DNA from: Siphlonurus alternatus
Lineage: Eukaryota > Arthropoda > Insecta > Ephemeroptera > Siphlonuridae
Assembly: GCA_949825025.1 (NCBI GenBank)
Contig: OX463780.1
Location: 18,945,480 to 19,009,479, forward strand
Direction: 5' to 3'
Length of the DNA stretch: 64,000 bases
Positions 45,209 through 56,414 of the stretch are shown here, in pieces. Numbering within the stretch: the stretch's first letter is position 1; the number at the start of each line of letters is the position of its first letter. A model generated the notes under the pieces. The model had not been told where the DNA came from, did not search any database, and saw nothing but the letters and a program-made list of their open reading frames with translations. The translations under genes were made by a program, and so were the position numbers.

Positions 45209-45902
45209 TTAACGATTATTGTCACCGGAAGTTCCGCCATCTTTCTTTTATGCGCTGTCATCTTCTTTTCATACGCAATACATATGAGTGACAAGAAAAA
45301 GCAATATTAGGAAAGCAATGATCAGCACAATAAAATATGTTTATTTAATAAAATGAATCACTTTAAACACTTTATCGTGTATTTTATTCATCCATCATGC
45401 TTGCAAACATTGAAAAACATTTAAATACGAGTCGTAAATAGTTGTACTCTGTTTTGACTCACTAGTCAAAATGGCTGCTCATGACCGCGATTTTGTTTTT
45501 TTTTTTTTTTGGCTAAAAAGTGTAAAGTTGTTTTTTGACGACTTAGCAACATTGTTATCCCATCCAGTTAAGCTAAGAGCAAAGTTGCCGAGTTGTGCAG
45601 TTTTTATGAAGGCTTGTATCTCAAAAAGTAAATGGTAATATATAATTATCATTTCATCATAATTCTATTTAAAATAATTATTGTTTTTTAAGCTAAAATT
45701 TGAATCCATTATTCTGTACCATTACGGAGATAGAAATTTGCATTTGATAACATGCGTTTTTTATATCTCGATTTAAAAAATATTGGCACTGAATTTAGGT
45801 GTTTTTTATTGCATTAAAATTTTTATTTATTTTTTCTCTATGCAATGCTGAAAAAATTGGAGTGATTTACCATTTCCTAAGAACAGTGACAATAATCCTT
45901 AA
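45209..45902. mobile_element. TTAA-flanked element with short TIRs
   Basis: TTAA at both ends encloses 13-base terminal repeats, CGATTATTGTCAC left and GTGACAATAATCC right (one mismatch). The interior of nearly 700 bp is not palindromic and has no significant frame. Size and termini fit a deletion-derived piggyBac-like element better than a foldback MITE. A second pair, ATCTCAAAAAGTAAATGG and ACCATTACGGAGATAGA, is only loosely inverted. Confidence 0.6.
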
Positions 45903-46389
45903 ATTGCTGCTGCGGCAAGGTCAAGAATTGAAAATAATAAAAATTTGATATTTTGAGGGATTTTAAAGTGTAATCTATAATTTAAGCTTACCAGACATGC
46001 AGTGTGTCAAACTGGACAGAAAGTGAGTAGGGTAACGTTATGTTGTTTTCAACGATGATAAATATCGTTGGGCTGTCCAGAACTATTTGCTTAAAATTAT
46101 ATAACATGCAGATAGAATTAAAAATACTGTATAAAAATATGCAATGTATATAGATATTTATTTTATTTAAGAAGGTAAAGACATTGACAGTGAATAAAGT
46201 TAAAAAATAAAATGCATTTTTTATATAATACATAGCTAGAGATTTAGACGTAGAATTTTATCTATAAATCTTGTGGTAAACTACCCTTAAACATTTTTTT
46301 TTTCAATTTGATTGGTTCAAGTTATCCCCAATCCCTTGATCTTCTTGTGTTGGTCTTGAAAACCAATAAAAAGACGTTAAATTCTTGCC
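45903..46389. other. plain AT-rich sequence
   Basis: Nothing recognised. Confidence 0.5.
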
Positions 46390-46640
46390 ACGAGTTTGTT
46401 AAGACATATGGCAGCAGGTAAGGCGGCGGTGCAGGCAATAACGAGCACTAGGAGGTTAACAAAGAAACTTTCCGGCCAGTTTGATCCAATTGAATGCAAA
46501 ACTTGGCTGGGCAGCGAGCCGTGGGATGACGTCACACGGGTCACCGGTTCGAGAGGAGCACCATCACCAGGTCAACAATCGAGAAGAAAAAAAAAGGGAG
46601 GTGGCCAACAATGGGACGTAACAAACAGTTGACACACGAC
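46390..46640 (+). other. GC-rich patch, weak exon candidate
   Basis: A GC-richer stretch is open on the plus strand for 78 codons. ATGGCAGCAG|GTAAGG at about 46408 could be a tiny first exon (MAA) with a strong donor; read straight through, the frame is rich in basic and Gly residues. An exact TGACGTCA lies at 46527-46534. No protein family was recognised. Confidence 0.2.
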
Positions 46641-47390
46641 GACAAGATAAACTTTTAGTCGAAAGTCTTAACTCAACTTCTAAACTCAACAATCACGAAG
46701 AGAGAAACGAGTGGCAATGGAAAGTGTAGGGAAAAAAAAAGAAGAAGAAAATTAGAGAACTTTAAATTTATACAATAAACTTTCAAAAAAAGTTTTTTGT
46801 GTGTGTATATAGAAAATCAACAAAATGATATATTTCTTTTATTAAATTTTTATTTCTTAACATTAAAAATTACAGAGAAAAATAAATTTTCAAGAATTTT
46901 AATAAAAAAAATAAATTTTATTATATTCTTTGTTGATATATTCATTGAAGATGTTATTAACTATTTTTATTTACTTATATAATAAATTAGTTATCAGTAT
47001 TCCAAAACTCAAGCCTCCAGGTAGCAGAAGCGCACCTCAACTCTCAGATTCACTATCAAATAAAACTCTCAATTGAATTGAAGCTGAAATATTGATTATA
47101 GGTAAGTAGCCCACACAACTATAAAGTAGAATAAAAAGCAATTAAAATAATACATTTACAATACATGCTCATTTTATTGATTTTTTTTTTACTATAGCTT
47201 TATAACAAAAACCGATGCACAATATGCAGCTGTTACGCCACGAGGCAACATTGACTGCCTTTATTAAATGGTTTTTATTAGACGGTTAATTCTGACTTGT
47301 TACCTCGTGGAAAAAAATATATTGGAAAAAATAACTTATATTGAACACGACTGTCTTTTTATATCTTATAATATTAAATATTATATTCCA
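46641..47390. other. plain AT-rich sequence
   Basis: Nothing recognised. Confidence 0.5.
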
Positions 47391-47470
47391 AGTCTACGAC
47401 AAGAACTTTGAATCCTCGCCAGATCACCAAAGTCAAGCAACACTGACTTGTGAACGTAGTTAGTATTTTT
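47391..47470 (+). repeat. 5S rRNA-like fragment
   Basis: AGTCTACGAC, CCTCGCCAGATCACCAAAGT and CAAGCAACACTGA follow the order and spacing of a 5S rRNA 5' half. GTTAGTA continues the match before it fades into AT-rich DNA. It shares CAGATCACCAAAGTCAAGCA with the 25.5 kb copy, so both probably come from one source. Truncated, with no body like that at 25.6 kb. Confidence 0.6.
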
Positions 47471-48345
47471 TAGAAATTTTATTATCACATTTAGTACTAG
47501 AATTTGTTAACAAATTTTAGTGTAAAAATTTATTTGCTAAATTCTTTACGGATATCCACTACAGAATGTATTGATATTGTATTGAATAATGCTGATATTT
47601 TTTTTTGTAAGTATTGTTATTTTAAGACCAGCTAATTTATGACAGCATATATTATTGACGATTCCAATATTATATTTTATGTCAGTATATATAAGTGTAC
47701 CAAATATAATACTATGCTCTAAAACAAATAAAGTGAATGTGATGATTTATCTCCATTAAAACATTAAACATTTGGTCATGTTATGCTTAATTAAGTGACG
47801 TAATATACACATGCCACTCAATTATAAACTTAAGAAGAAAAGAAGTAATTAAAAAAACACTTTTACTAATTAATTTCGATTGAATCAATGAATCAAACAC
47901 TAAATGACAGCTATATAATTAATTATAATTAACTCAAAATATAGTGCTCAAAGGACTTACTTCATTACTTAAACATTTTTTGAAATTTTGTATCAAACAA
48001 TTTGCAGTTCATTTTATATTTACTCTAAATTAAATTTGTTTTGTAAATAAGAATTTTAAATCATCAGAGAAGTTTGATATATGAAAATCAAGTGTAGTTG
48101 TTACAAGATGTCGTCATTTAAATGCATTGCATCAAGTCCCATTTCCACCTCAATACGTGGCTTTACATTTTGTGTAAACATTTACAAATTAGAAAAACAA
48201 ACATTTAGAAGTTTGTAGTTAACTTAAATACTTTCTTTAAATTAACAACAAATGTTTTTATTTTTTTACAGAAGGTGTGATAAATTTTGCAGTGTAAAGA
48301 AAGCGGGTAAAAATATGATGAGAATTAAGATTTGGAGAGAGAGAA
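47471..48345. other. plain AT-rich sequence
   Basis: Nothing recognised. Confidence 0.5.
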
Positions 48346-48386
48346 GGGGGGGGGAGGGAGGGATGGATGGAGGGATGGAGGGGGAG
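48346..48386 (+). repeat. G-rich tract with quadruplex potential
   Basis: Nine G, then AGGGAGGGATGGATGGAGGG and a further five-G run: at least four runs of three or more G separated by short loops. It is an imperfect GGAT/GGGA microsatellite that could fold as a G-quadruplex. Confidence 0.6.
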
Positions 48387-48479
48387 TCAGAACAGAGCAA
48401 AAAGAGAGAGATTTGTTAGAAAAGAAAATAATTTTTTATCTCATTTCAGATTAGTGGAAGCTGGGTGAATTTTGTGAAG

Positions 48480-48627
48480 CCTCTCTAGTACTTGCTATAT
48501 CTTCTCCACACGTATAACCTGGTGTTTGCCGAGGCTGCGCTGTCATCACTCTGCAAGCATGTCACGCGCTCTAGACATAACATTACGTTTGTCCTGCTGC
48601 CGCTGCGTCGCCTCCTCATCACGAGAA
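48480..48627. other. GC-richer patch before a foldback
   Basis: A balanced stretch (GCCGAGGCTGCGCTGTCATC, CTGCTGCCGCTGCGTCGCCT) with no recognised frame or motif. Confidence 0.3.
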
Positions 48628-48822
48628 TACACTTGAATTAAATTATATCGGCACCGGAAGTGTTAGATTTCTCACTTTTTTACGAGGATCTCAGTTTTAA
48701 ATATAAAAATATGTACCAATATTCTCTTGATGTATTTCATTACAATTTTCAGATGTGAAAAATGAACTGAAAAGTCAGTAAATGTACACTTCCGGTGGTA
48801 TTGATAAATTAATTCAAGTGTA
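48628..48822. mobile_element. foldback MITE with CCGGAAGTGT inner arms
   Basis: TACACTTGAATTAA at the left pairs exactly with TTAATTCAAGTGTA at the right, and an inner pair ACCGGAAGTGT/ACACTTCCGGT lies 10-15 bases further in. About 195 bp with an AT-rich centre. GAA occurs on both sides, which is too short to be a convincing target duplication. CCGGAAGT is an ETS-type site. Confidence 0.65.
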
Positions 48823-49549
48823 GAATGCGAGTTTGCTGATCTGGACCACAACTACAAGCAACTCCTCATTCAGAAACAAGCAAGTAAATAAAGGACAAAT
48901 GACACTTGTTCTTTTATTCTATAGACTGGAAAAATGACAAAACTACTCTTCTTTCTTCATTTTTATATTTTATATAATATAATATGAATACATGTTATGA
49001 ATAATTTTTTGAAGGACAAATTGTTAAAGTAATAACAATAATAATAAACTTGCAAAAATATAATATAAAAATACAGAGAGCATGCATGAAATGAATAAAC
49101 AATTTGGTTCATTAAAATGTTTATTCATATTCTAGGCATAAAATACTAACATACAATGTTATGTTATTCTATATACTCGTTGATGAAATATTGTGTTGCA
49201 AAATATTTGAATGAAATACAATTGTTGTTATTTGAAATTATGAATATATTAATAAAATAATTATTATGTATTCAATAATAATAATTACTGTAGATGTCCA
49301 CAGTTCGAATCAACAAAATTTATTTTAATAACCACTGAACAAGTCTAAATAAGTGATCAATAAAATTAAACATGCATGATTTTTCACACGAGGATTAAAA
49401 ATCACAAACAAAATCTCAATGGGTAATTTTTTTTACATTTTGAAAATCAGCTGGTGCTTCATTTGCAATTTATATTTTCTTGGAGTGTTTCAAATAAAAG
49501 AAACATAGCATGTCTTCTATGAAATTGTAAGCGTTTTCTTGAACATATA
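48823..49549. other. plain AT-rich sequence
   Basis: Nothing recognised. Confidence 0.5.
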
Positions 49550-50226
49550 GGGGGCATTCACAAAGCCATATTTAGGGCAAAATATTTTGAGTCTTCAAAT
49601 TGTGTCTAAATTTGAGCCTAAAATAGGGCCTTAAAAAATATAGTCTTAAATCGTGCCTTCCAATGTTGTGGCAGATGCAAAGAATCAATTTAAGGCTACA
49701 TTTTTAGGCCAGATTTGAGGTTCAATAGACAATAATGGTTGCATTTTTTTATTTCATATTTAGAAAATATACCTAAAATTATGCTTTTCTGAATTTTATC
49801 GGATTTTTTGGAGTGCGGGAACTAATTTTAAAAAAATATTTAAAATACCTGAATTTGGGTGGTACACCTGATGGGACAACCGTGACGTCATTTGTCGTGC
49901 TGTGATTCGCTGTTGATGATGTCACGGCTGCTGTGATTGGCTGTCGATGACGTCACGGTTGTCCCATCAGGTGTACCACCCAAATTCAGACATTTTAAAT
50001 ATTTTTTTAAAATTAGTTCCCGCACTCCAAAAAATCTGAAAAAATTCAGAAAAGCTTAATTTAATGTATATTTTCTAATTATGAAATAAAAAAATGCAAC
50101 CATTATTGTCTATTTTAGACAGTTTTAACATGGAAAATAGTTTGTTTGTTTTTTTCCATGGCATGGTTTTAAGACTCAAAATAGGGCACCCTAATTTTGG
50201 CCTTATATCTTTGTGAATGTCCTTAA
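49550..50226. mobile_element. TTCACAAAG-terminal foldback (copy 2), split by a nested palindrome
   Basis: The left end GGGGGCATTCACAAAGCC and right end CTTTGTGAATGTCC are the family termini; TTAA follows the right end at 50223-50226. Inner phrases (ATAGGGCCTTAAA left, AAGACTCAAAATAGGGCA right) recall the copy at 3.46 kb. A 391-bp palindrome of another superfamily occupies 49724-50114, so the host is about 280 bp without it. Confidence 0.7.
49724..50114. mobile_element. palindromic MITE, divergent CCGGGAACT-core member, nested
   Basis: AATAGACAATAATGGTTGCA pairs with TGCAACCATTATTGTCTATT, followed inward by GGAGTGCGGGAACTAATTTT and CCTGAATTTGGGTGGTACAC, both mirrored. The apex has exact TGACGTCA at 49883 and 49948 and a variant TGATGTCA, with two tandem copies of a roughly 30 bp unit (GCTGTGATT-GCTGT-GATGA...). 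It shares only the GCGGGAACTA/AAAAATCTGAAAAA core with the other copies. It sits inside another element, so it is the younger insertion. Confidence 0.8.
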
Positions 50227-50697
50227 AATTAAATGGTAAAGAATCATGTTGTTTGTTCATGTCGTTTGAATTAAAAATCACATTTTAAATTCTAAAAACT
50301 ATAAAATATGATAAAAATCGTATATGTAAACAAACTAAAAAAAAAAATCAGAACAATTTTCTTTGTATTATATATCATCATGCATAAGATTTATTACAGT
50401 TTAAAGCGAAGACACGCTACAGTGTCAAGAAAGACAAATGCAATTCATGTAAGAACATGCATTCTCGGGGGGAGAGATTGCAGCACACCAAGTGTCTCTA
50501 GGTCGGAACACACGGCAAGAGTGTCACCAGACATGGTCGGAGCGTGACATCGAGATTGCGTGCGTACACTTACAAATATTGACCCGTCCTTCTTGACTAC
50601 ACCGAATGATGAATGGACCTGCCACATCGTTGTCGTCACTTCTGCACCATCACAAAATGTATCTCTTTCAAAATTAATGATCACGTGATGGGTGTGG
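50227..50697. other. AT-rich sequence with a GC-richer patch
   Basis: The patch at 50460-50660 lies in a minus-strand frame of 146 codons (50445-50885). No domain was recognised, and the frame runs across the 5S-like fragment, so it is probably not a gene. Confidence 0.35.
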
Positions 50698-50750
50698 TGT
50701 TGACCGGTTCTCGTAAGATCACTCAAGTAAAGCATGAAGCTAAATGGATG
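50698..50750 (+). repeat. 5S rRNA-like fragment, decayed
   Basis: TTGACCGGTTCTCGTAAGAT then CACTCAAGTAAAGCATGAAG matches the 5S interior (…ACCGGTTCTCGTCCGATCAC…) over about 40 bases, with a later TGGATG. It is closer to canonical 5S at the GGTTCTCGT block than the 25.5 kb copy, so it may be a separate insertion. Confidence 0.5.
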
Positions 50751-50887
50751 AATAATATTATTCACAAAAAGTTGCCATACACCCAGAAGAATAGTTGAAT
50801 TTATGAATTTTGTATATAAGCTTTTGACTTTTAAATTCACCAATTGGGTTTTGTATGTATTTTCATTTAATAAGTCAATAAACAATT

Positions 50888-51183
50888 GACTATTGACTCA
50901 AAATTTTTTATTGTAGAAATGGATAGAGGGTGCAAAGATTTTTACTCTGATTTATATTCAGATTTTTTAGAGTTCGGGAATTGTTTTTAAAAAATTATTG
51001 AAAGTACAGCCTCTGGACGCATCTCTTAATAAAAGGATAGGACCTAAAAGGGGCGTGGGTTCAAACCCGACTTCCACAAAAATTTTAGCAATACTTCCCG
51101 GGCTCTAAAAATTGTGATAAAATCAGAGTGGCATAACTTTGCACCCTCTATCCATTTAAAATTTTTAAGGTTGACATTCTATT
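50888..51183. mobile_element. palindromic MITE, CCGGGAACT-core superfamily (copy 4, tRNA-like apex)
   Basis: Family arms are clear: AAATGGATAGAGGGTGCAAA left and TTTGCACCCTCTATCCATTT right, with the TCAGATTTTTTAGAG and AAAATTATTGAAAGTAC blocks. As in copy 2, the apex lacks TGACGTCA and carries AGGGGCGTGGGTTCAAACCC followed by GACTTCCACA (51049-51078), resembling the 3' half of a tRNA-Leu. The outer termini are more decayed than in other copies. Confidence 0.78.
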
Positions 51184-53240
51184 ATTATAGGGAAATTAAA
51201 GAGATTTTTCATCCCTGAACCGCTAAGTGGTTTTAGGATCTTTTGACAATTGTCAACCTTTGGTAAAAAACAGTAGCATCCCATTTGAACTAAAGTTTTC
51301 AAAATTATCTCAATTATAAGTACATTAATGCTAGAATATATTTGTTCTATAGTGTTCTTGTGTCAAATAAGCACAAAAATTGCTAAAATTTGGGTTTTGG
51401 AAGGTTCGAATCAATTATTTTTAGTAAGTACATACAACTGTAGAGCCAATAGAAGTTTTAATGTAATACATTAATTTGTAATAATTATATTGTATATATC
51501 AAGTCAATATGTGAAAACACACGATGAAATTAATTTGTTAGTAATCCGTTACATTTATAGCTGGAATCAGAGTAAAATTTAAGACAATTAGATGATTTTG
51601 ATTTTTGTACAGTACAGTACTTACTATACACTCGGTTCAAAAGTAAATGTCTGATCCGGCTGTACTTTTAACAAGGCCGAATCAAACATTTTTATTTGAA
51701 TTTAGTGTACATATCTGGGAAGCACGAACTTTACTCCTGCCTCACTTTTTCAGCTCCAGCAGAGAGATACAAATTTGCAATTTTTGATGTGAGGTAAGAA
51801 GAGTACTCATTCTATAAATATCAAAAGAGTTTTGGTTCTCCACTCCACCACAGACTGTGTAGTAACGCCTACAAACAAAGCAGGAGTAAAGTTTGTGGTG
51901 TCCAGAATTGTACACTCGATTAAAAAATAAATGTTTAGCATGGATCATTATTATTTGACTTGAGTGTACATAAAAAAGTGCATTGCTTTTCAAGTCGAAG
52001 TACTCTGTATGCAATATCTGAGAACGTATTTTTACTGTGTATGTTCTCCTTATAAGTTCTCTAAATGTAACATTGTTATCGATCGCAATATGATTGATTA
52101 CAATGGTATAAGCAAGTAAGGAGAAAGATAGGAGTGGAGGGAATTCAATCATAGCCCATCCAGAAGTATTATTTCATCATTCAAAAGTACATGACAGTTT
52201 AAATTGCTCCATCATAAAAACATGAAAAGAGTATAATTTAACGTTTTAAACTATTTATTTTTAAATTTACAATTATTTTAAGATTGATTATGACAAGTAT
52301 GATGAGACTATGAAAGAATATTTATTTTTATATTATATAATTGTATCGTATAATTCAATGAAGCATAGGATATTATTATGTAAGTTGGACAGTGTGGATT
52401 ATTATAGTATTCATTAGATTGAGTAATTAAATCAAGCTGTGAATTTTATTTTGTTTTGGACAGAGGGAATGAATTAATAACTATATACATTTAACATTTG
52501 GTTTCAAAATTCATATTTATTTTGTACTGTATATTTTATTTGTTGTATTAAAAATGATGCTGTACATATTTAAAAATATAAAATATAACTTGATAATAAA
52601 ATGATGAAAGGTTACTTTTTTAATATATAAATTCCTAGCCTATAACAAGAGACACTTAAATATAAATAATATAGTAAAAAATTGAACATACATGTTATTT
52701 TGTGTTTATTGGTTAAAATTTGTGTAGAACAATTTCGTATGAATATTAATCAATGTAGGTGAAACCGTGAAACAAATTGATTGAATTGCTTTACATTTAG
52801 TATTGATATGTCATTGCCAGGTTGTATAATCATGCTAAATACTCACTATAAATGTATACGTGTATATATGTTGTTTCATACATTCAGTCGATAAAATTTT
52901 GTGTTCTATAATTTTATTTTGTGTTACATTTTAGCTTAAATTTGCACGAGTGATGAAAAAAAATCATGGAGAATATTTGTGTAATAAAAAACTTGATATT
53001 TTATTCGTTTGGTGATGCTTTATATATAAAAAAAATGTTTTACAATAAAGCTACTATATAAAAATAAAATAAATTTTTACTGAACTAGAAGAAAAGAATT
53101 ACATTTGTTTTAACAAATAGCTGTAATATTTTTATGTAAAATTAAAACTGTTTCCTCTCTCTAAAAGCAAATTTATATTTTTATACGTACAATCACGATT
53201 GAATATATTTTTTTTTCATAATCTGTATTTGTTTTTCTAC
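51184..53240. other. AT-rich sequence with a dispersed-repeat fragment
   Basis: At 51760-51800 lies the reverse relative of the 23.2 kb repeat (AGATACAAATTTGCAATTTT). An inverted pair AACTTTACTCCTGC/GCAGGAGTAAAGTT brackets 51727-51893, so this may be a further foldback element. A 136-codon minus-strand frame over it (51742-52152) has no recognised domain. Confidence 0.4.
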
Positions 53241-53562
53241 AATGAGATATTAGAATGTGAAAATTTTAGTGGCTTAATCGAAAGAAGGGGTAAAAATATG
53301 GTACTGTGAATTTTTTCAGATTTTTCTGATACCGGGAACTATTTTTAAAAAATTATTGAAAGTCTATTTTATGACGTTACGGGTGGCACTGCCCTATCAT
53401 TTTTCTTAAGGAGTGCCGCCCGTGACGTCATCAAAATAGACTTTCAATATTTTTTTAAAAAAAGTTCCCGGTCTCAGAAAAATCTGAAAAAATTCACAGT
53501 ACCATATTTTTACCCCTTCTTTCGATTAAGCCACTAAAATTTTCACATTCTAATATCTCATT
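53241..53562. mobile_element. palindromic MITE, CCGGGAACT-core superfamily (copy 5, different outer arms)
   Basis: The termini AATGAGATATTAGAATGTGA and complement, and the adjoining GGCTTAATCGAAAGAAGGGG pair, differ from copies 1-4. The inner arm ACCGGGAACTATTTTTAAAA, then AATTATTGAAAGTCTATTTT, is the same. One exact TGACGTCA (53423) faces a variant TGACGTTA. The apex CTATCATTTTTCTTAAGGAG is close to that of copies 1 and 6. The arms are nearly identical, suggesting a fairly young copy. Confidence 0.87.
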
Positions 53563-53941
53563 TTATATATATTTTTTAATTTTGCATTTTTAAACGAATT
53601 ATATACATTAAAACATGCGTTATAGGTGATGGTACAGTAATAAATAGAAACTTTTAGGAGTATGCCATCTGCCTAAATATCCAAAGCAACGAAAGTAGAT
53701 CCCTAAATAAATTTTTAAAAAAATGTTTTAAAAAAATAAATGTGTGTGTTTATTTATTTTTTATATTTTATATTACTCTGAAGTTGTTGACACCATCACA
53801 CGTTCAATTTGCTTAGAAGGGTGGATTGTCTTGCATGATGGTCACCAAACTCGCCTTATGTCAACGCTGCTCGAATAATTATAGAAAGAATAAGAAATTA
53901 TTTATTTTCCAATAAAGACAAATCATATGATGATAAATAAT

Positions 53942-54107
53942 GGGGGGCATTCACAAAGCACTTTAACCCCAAATTTAGCCCCAAGTTTTATCCCTGGTGC
54001 TAAACTAGGAGCTAGACATGGTTAGCCCCTGGTTTAGCACCATGTTTAGTACCAGGGTTAAAACTTGGAGCTAAAGTTGGGGTTAAAGTGCTTTGTGAAT
54101 GCCCCCC
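53942..54107. mobile_element. TTCACAAAG-terminal foldback (copy 3)
   Basis: A 166-bp near-palindrome: GGGGGGCATTCACAAAGCAC left pairs exactly with GTGCTTTGTGAATGCCCCCC right. The interior is built of short related phrases (TTTAACCCC, TTTAGCCCC, TTTAGCACC, TTTAGTACC) every 10-15 bases on both arms. No TTAA flanks this copy. No coding capacity. Confidence 0.82.
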
Positions 54108-54229
54108 AAATATATAGGACCTTAAAAAAATCAACTGTTGTATAAATATTTTTTTATATAAATACGTTTTCACTTTCTTCTGAAACAAGCAAATTCTTTA
54201 AAAAATATATTTTTATGTAAAAGTCCTTC

Positions 54230-54883
54230 TTAAAGTAAAGTGCGCGCTAGAAAAAAAAGTTGAGTTAGTATTTTCTAAAAATAGTTCAAGTAGTCCTCCA
54301 TATCAAACCAAAATTCAAAAAATTCTATCTCAAATAGGTTTGCCAGAAAAAAATTCCAAAGTCAGAGTGAACGCGTTGCTTAACATGGGGCCTTACCTGA
54401 CAAAAACCCTCGAATATCTCGAAAATATACACCGTTAGGTGGTATGAAAAAAATATAGTGATGTTCTATGACCCAAGCTTTAACCAAAAACCGATTAAAA
54501 AAAATTTCTCTCGAATCCATTTTTCCGTAAAAAAATAAAGAGAATCTATCATGTTAATTCCCATTAGATTTTTTATTATTTTTTTACGGAAAAATGGATT
54601 CGAGAGAAATTTTTTTAATCGGTTTTTGGTTAAAACTTGGGTCATAGAACATCACTATATTTTTTTCATACCACCTAACGGTGTATTTTTTCGAGATATT
54701 CGAGGGTTTTTGTCAGGTAAGGCCCCATGTTAAGCGACGCGTTCACTCTGACTTTGCAATTTTTTTCTGGCAAACCTATTTGAGATAGAATTTTTTGAAT
54801 TTTGGTTTGATATGGAGGACTACTTGAACTATTTTTAGAAAATACTAACTCAACTTTTTTTTCTAGCGCGCACTTTACTTTAA
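54230..54883. mobile_element. long TTAA-flanked near-perfect palindrome
   Basis: TTAA at both ends encloses arms of about 305 bp beginning AGTAAAGTGCGCGCTAG, which differ by only about five changes by eye, with a short centre near 54540-54580. It is the longest and best-preserved palindrome in the window. Such high arm identity implies recent origin or gene conversion between arms, and a transcript would form a long hairpin. The 60-codon frame crossing the centre is not a gene. Confidence 0.88.
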
Positions 54884-56414
54884 TAAGCTGGTGAATTGAA
54901 TGAATGTTGTTACAAATCCACGGTTGAAGATAATGTTCCGAATTGCCCCTTCTCCCACCATCACCACTTGATTACAATACAAAATTAATAACAAAAATAC
55001 TTAATTAATTAGTAAAAATATACAAAAAAAATGATTTTTATCATTTTTAGTCTTAAAAAATAAATTAAAACATTTTTTTATTTACTTAAATTCAACACGT
55101 CGATTATTATTTTTTGAAATGTCTAATACATCATGTTGTTGTTATTTTTTAAGTGAATAAGCAAATCAATCCTTTACTTTTCGTTCTATTTTTTCTTTTT
55201 CTTTTATTTTTTTTTTCCAAACAAAGTTAACTATATTAATTATTTAATCAATTTATAAATCCTCCGTTGACATCATGAGTTTAATTTTTATATCAGGGTG
55301 GAAGTTGTCATCCCCTCATCTGCGACCAACACAGCTGCTCCAAATCACCGCTCATCCACATTATCATTATCGAGCTTACGTTTGTACGGTAAGGAATTTA
55401 AGGGCGATATTCATACCTTATATCGTTGAAAATGGACTTTATACATAGGGTAAATTGAAATTATTTTTACACACCGTACTTTATTAATTACTAATCTCTA
55501 ATATGTACACAATAATTATGTACAGTATAATAATATATTATATATACAAACAATATTTATCACATTTTTGTTCTTTCCTTTAGATATTGTAATCCAGAAT
55601 ATGTCAATTACATCAAGGGATAATGAATACTATAGTTATAAAAATGATAATTATTTAATTTAAATTGTTAATATTAAAATAATTTGTAATGCTCTATTGT
55701 AATTAAATACTATTTATACATAATTGTAGTTATGTGACTTGACTTGATTTTTTTATTGGATCCAATACAGAAATGCCATTTTATGGATAGATGATATAGT
55801 ACATCTCCAACAAAGAAACAACATATTATGACAATTTCACAAAAACACACTTAAAATAGATCTAAAACATAATTAAATATTAAATATACATATTATATAC
55901 ACTAACTGTAAGTTGTATAGTTCATTAAAGCATTCACACATTAAATTACACTGTTGTCGAATAATTCAATAATTATATATAGTGCTTTAATACAACAAAC
56001 AGGTATACAAATGACCATTGATATTTAACATAAGAACACAACATGAGGTTAAATGTAAATCATTATACATTATTAATTTTATAACCTTGCAGTTCTGCAG
56101 CTTTTTCATTACCAAAACCGAGAGGGTTAAACAATATGTAGCAGGAGAAATTGATACACGCATGCTCACCAACTCAAATTTTTGTGCTGAAAAAAATATG
56201 TAAAGCAAAGCTGTTTTCCAAAAAATGTTTTAAATTAACTATATTATAGGTGATTGAATTTAATAACCAAACATTTGTTGTTGTTTTTAACTTAATGATC
56301 TTAATATGAATACACATAGATCCATCACAATAGACTCCACCACCATTTTACAGTTGTCAATCCTCTTCATTCCTTATAAAACTGGGTAATTATATTAACA
56401 AATATTAAAAATAT
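54884..56414. other. plain AT-rich sequence
   Basis: A short GC-richer patch at 55300-55400 and small frames on both strands at 55987-56208 are unrecognised. Confidence 0.45.

Noticed and set aside
50445..50885. 146-codon minus-strand gene
   Set aside because: The frame runs through a 5S-rRNA-like fragment and AT-rich DNA, and no domain is recognisable.
51742..52152. 136-codon minus-strand gene
   Set aside because: It overlaps a dispersed repeat and an inverted pair and has no recognisable domain.
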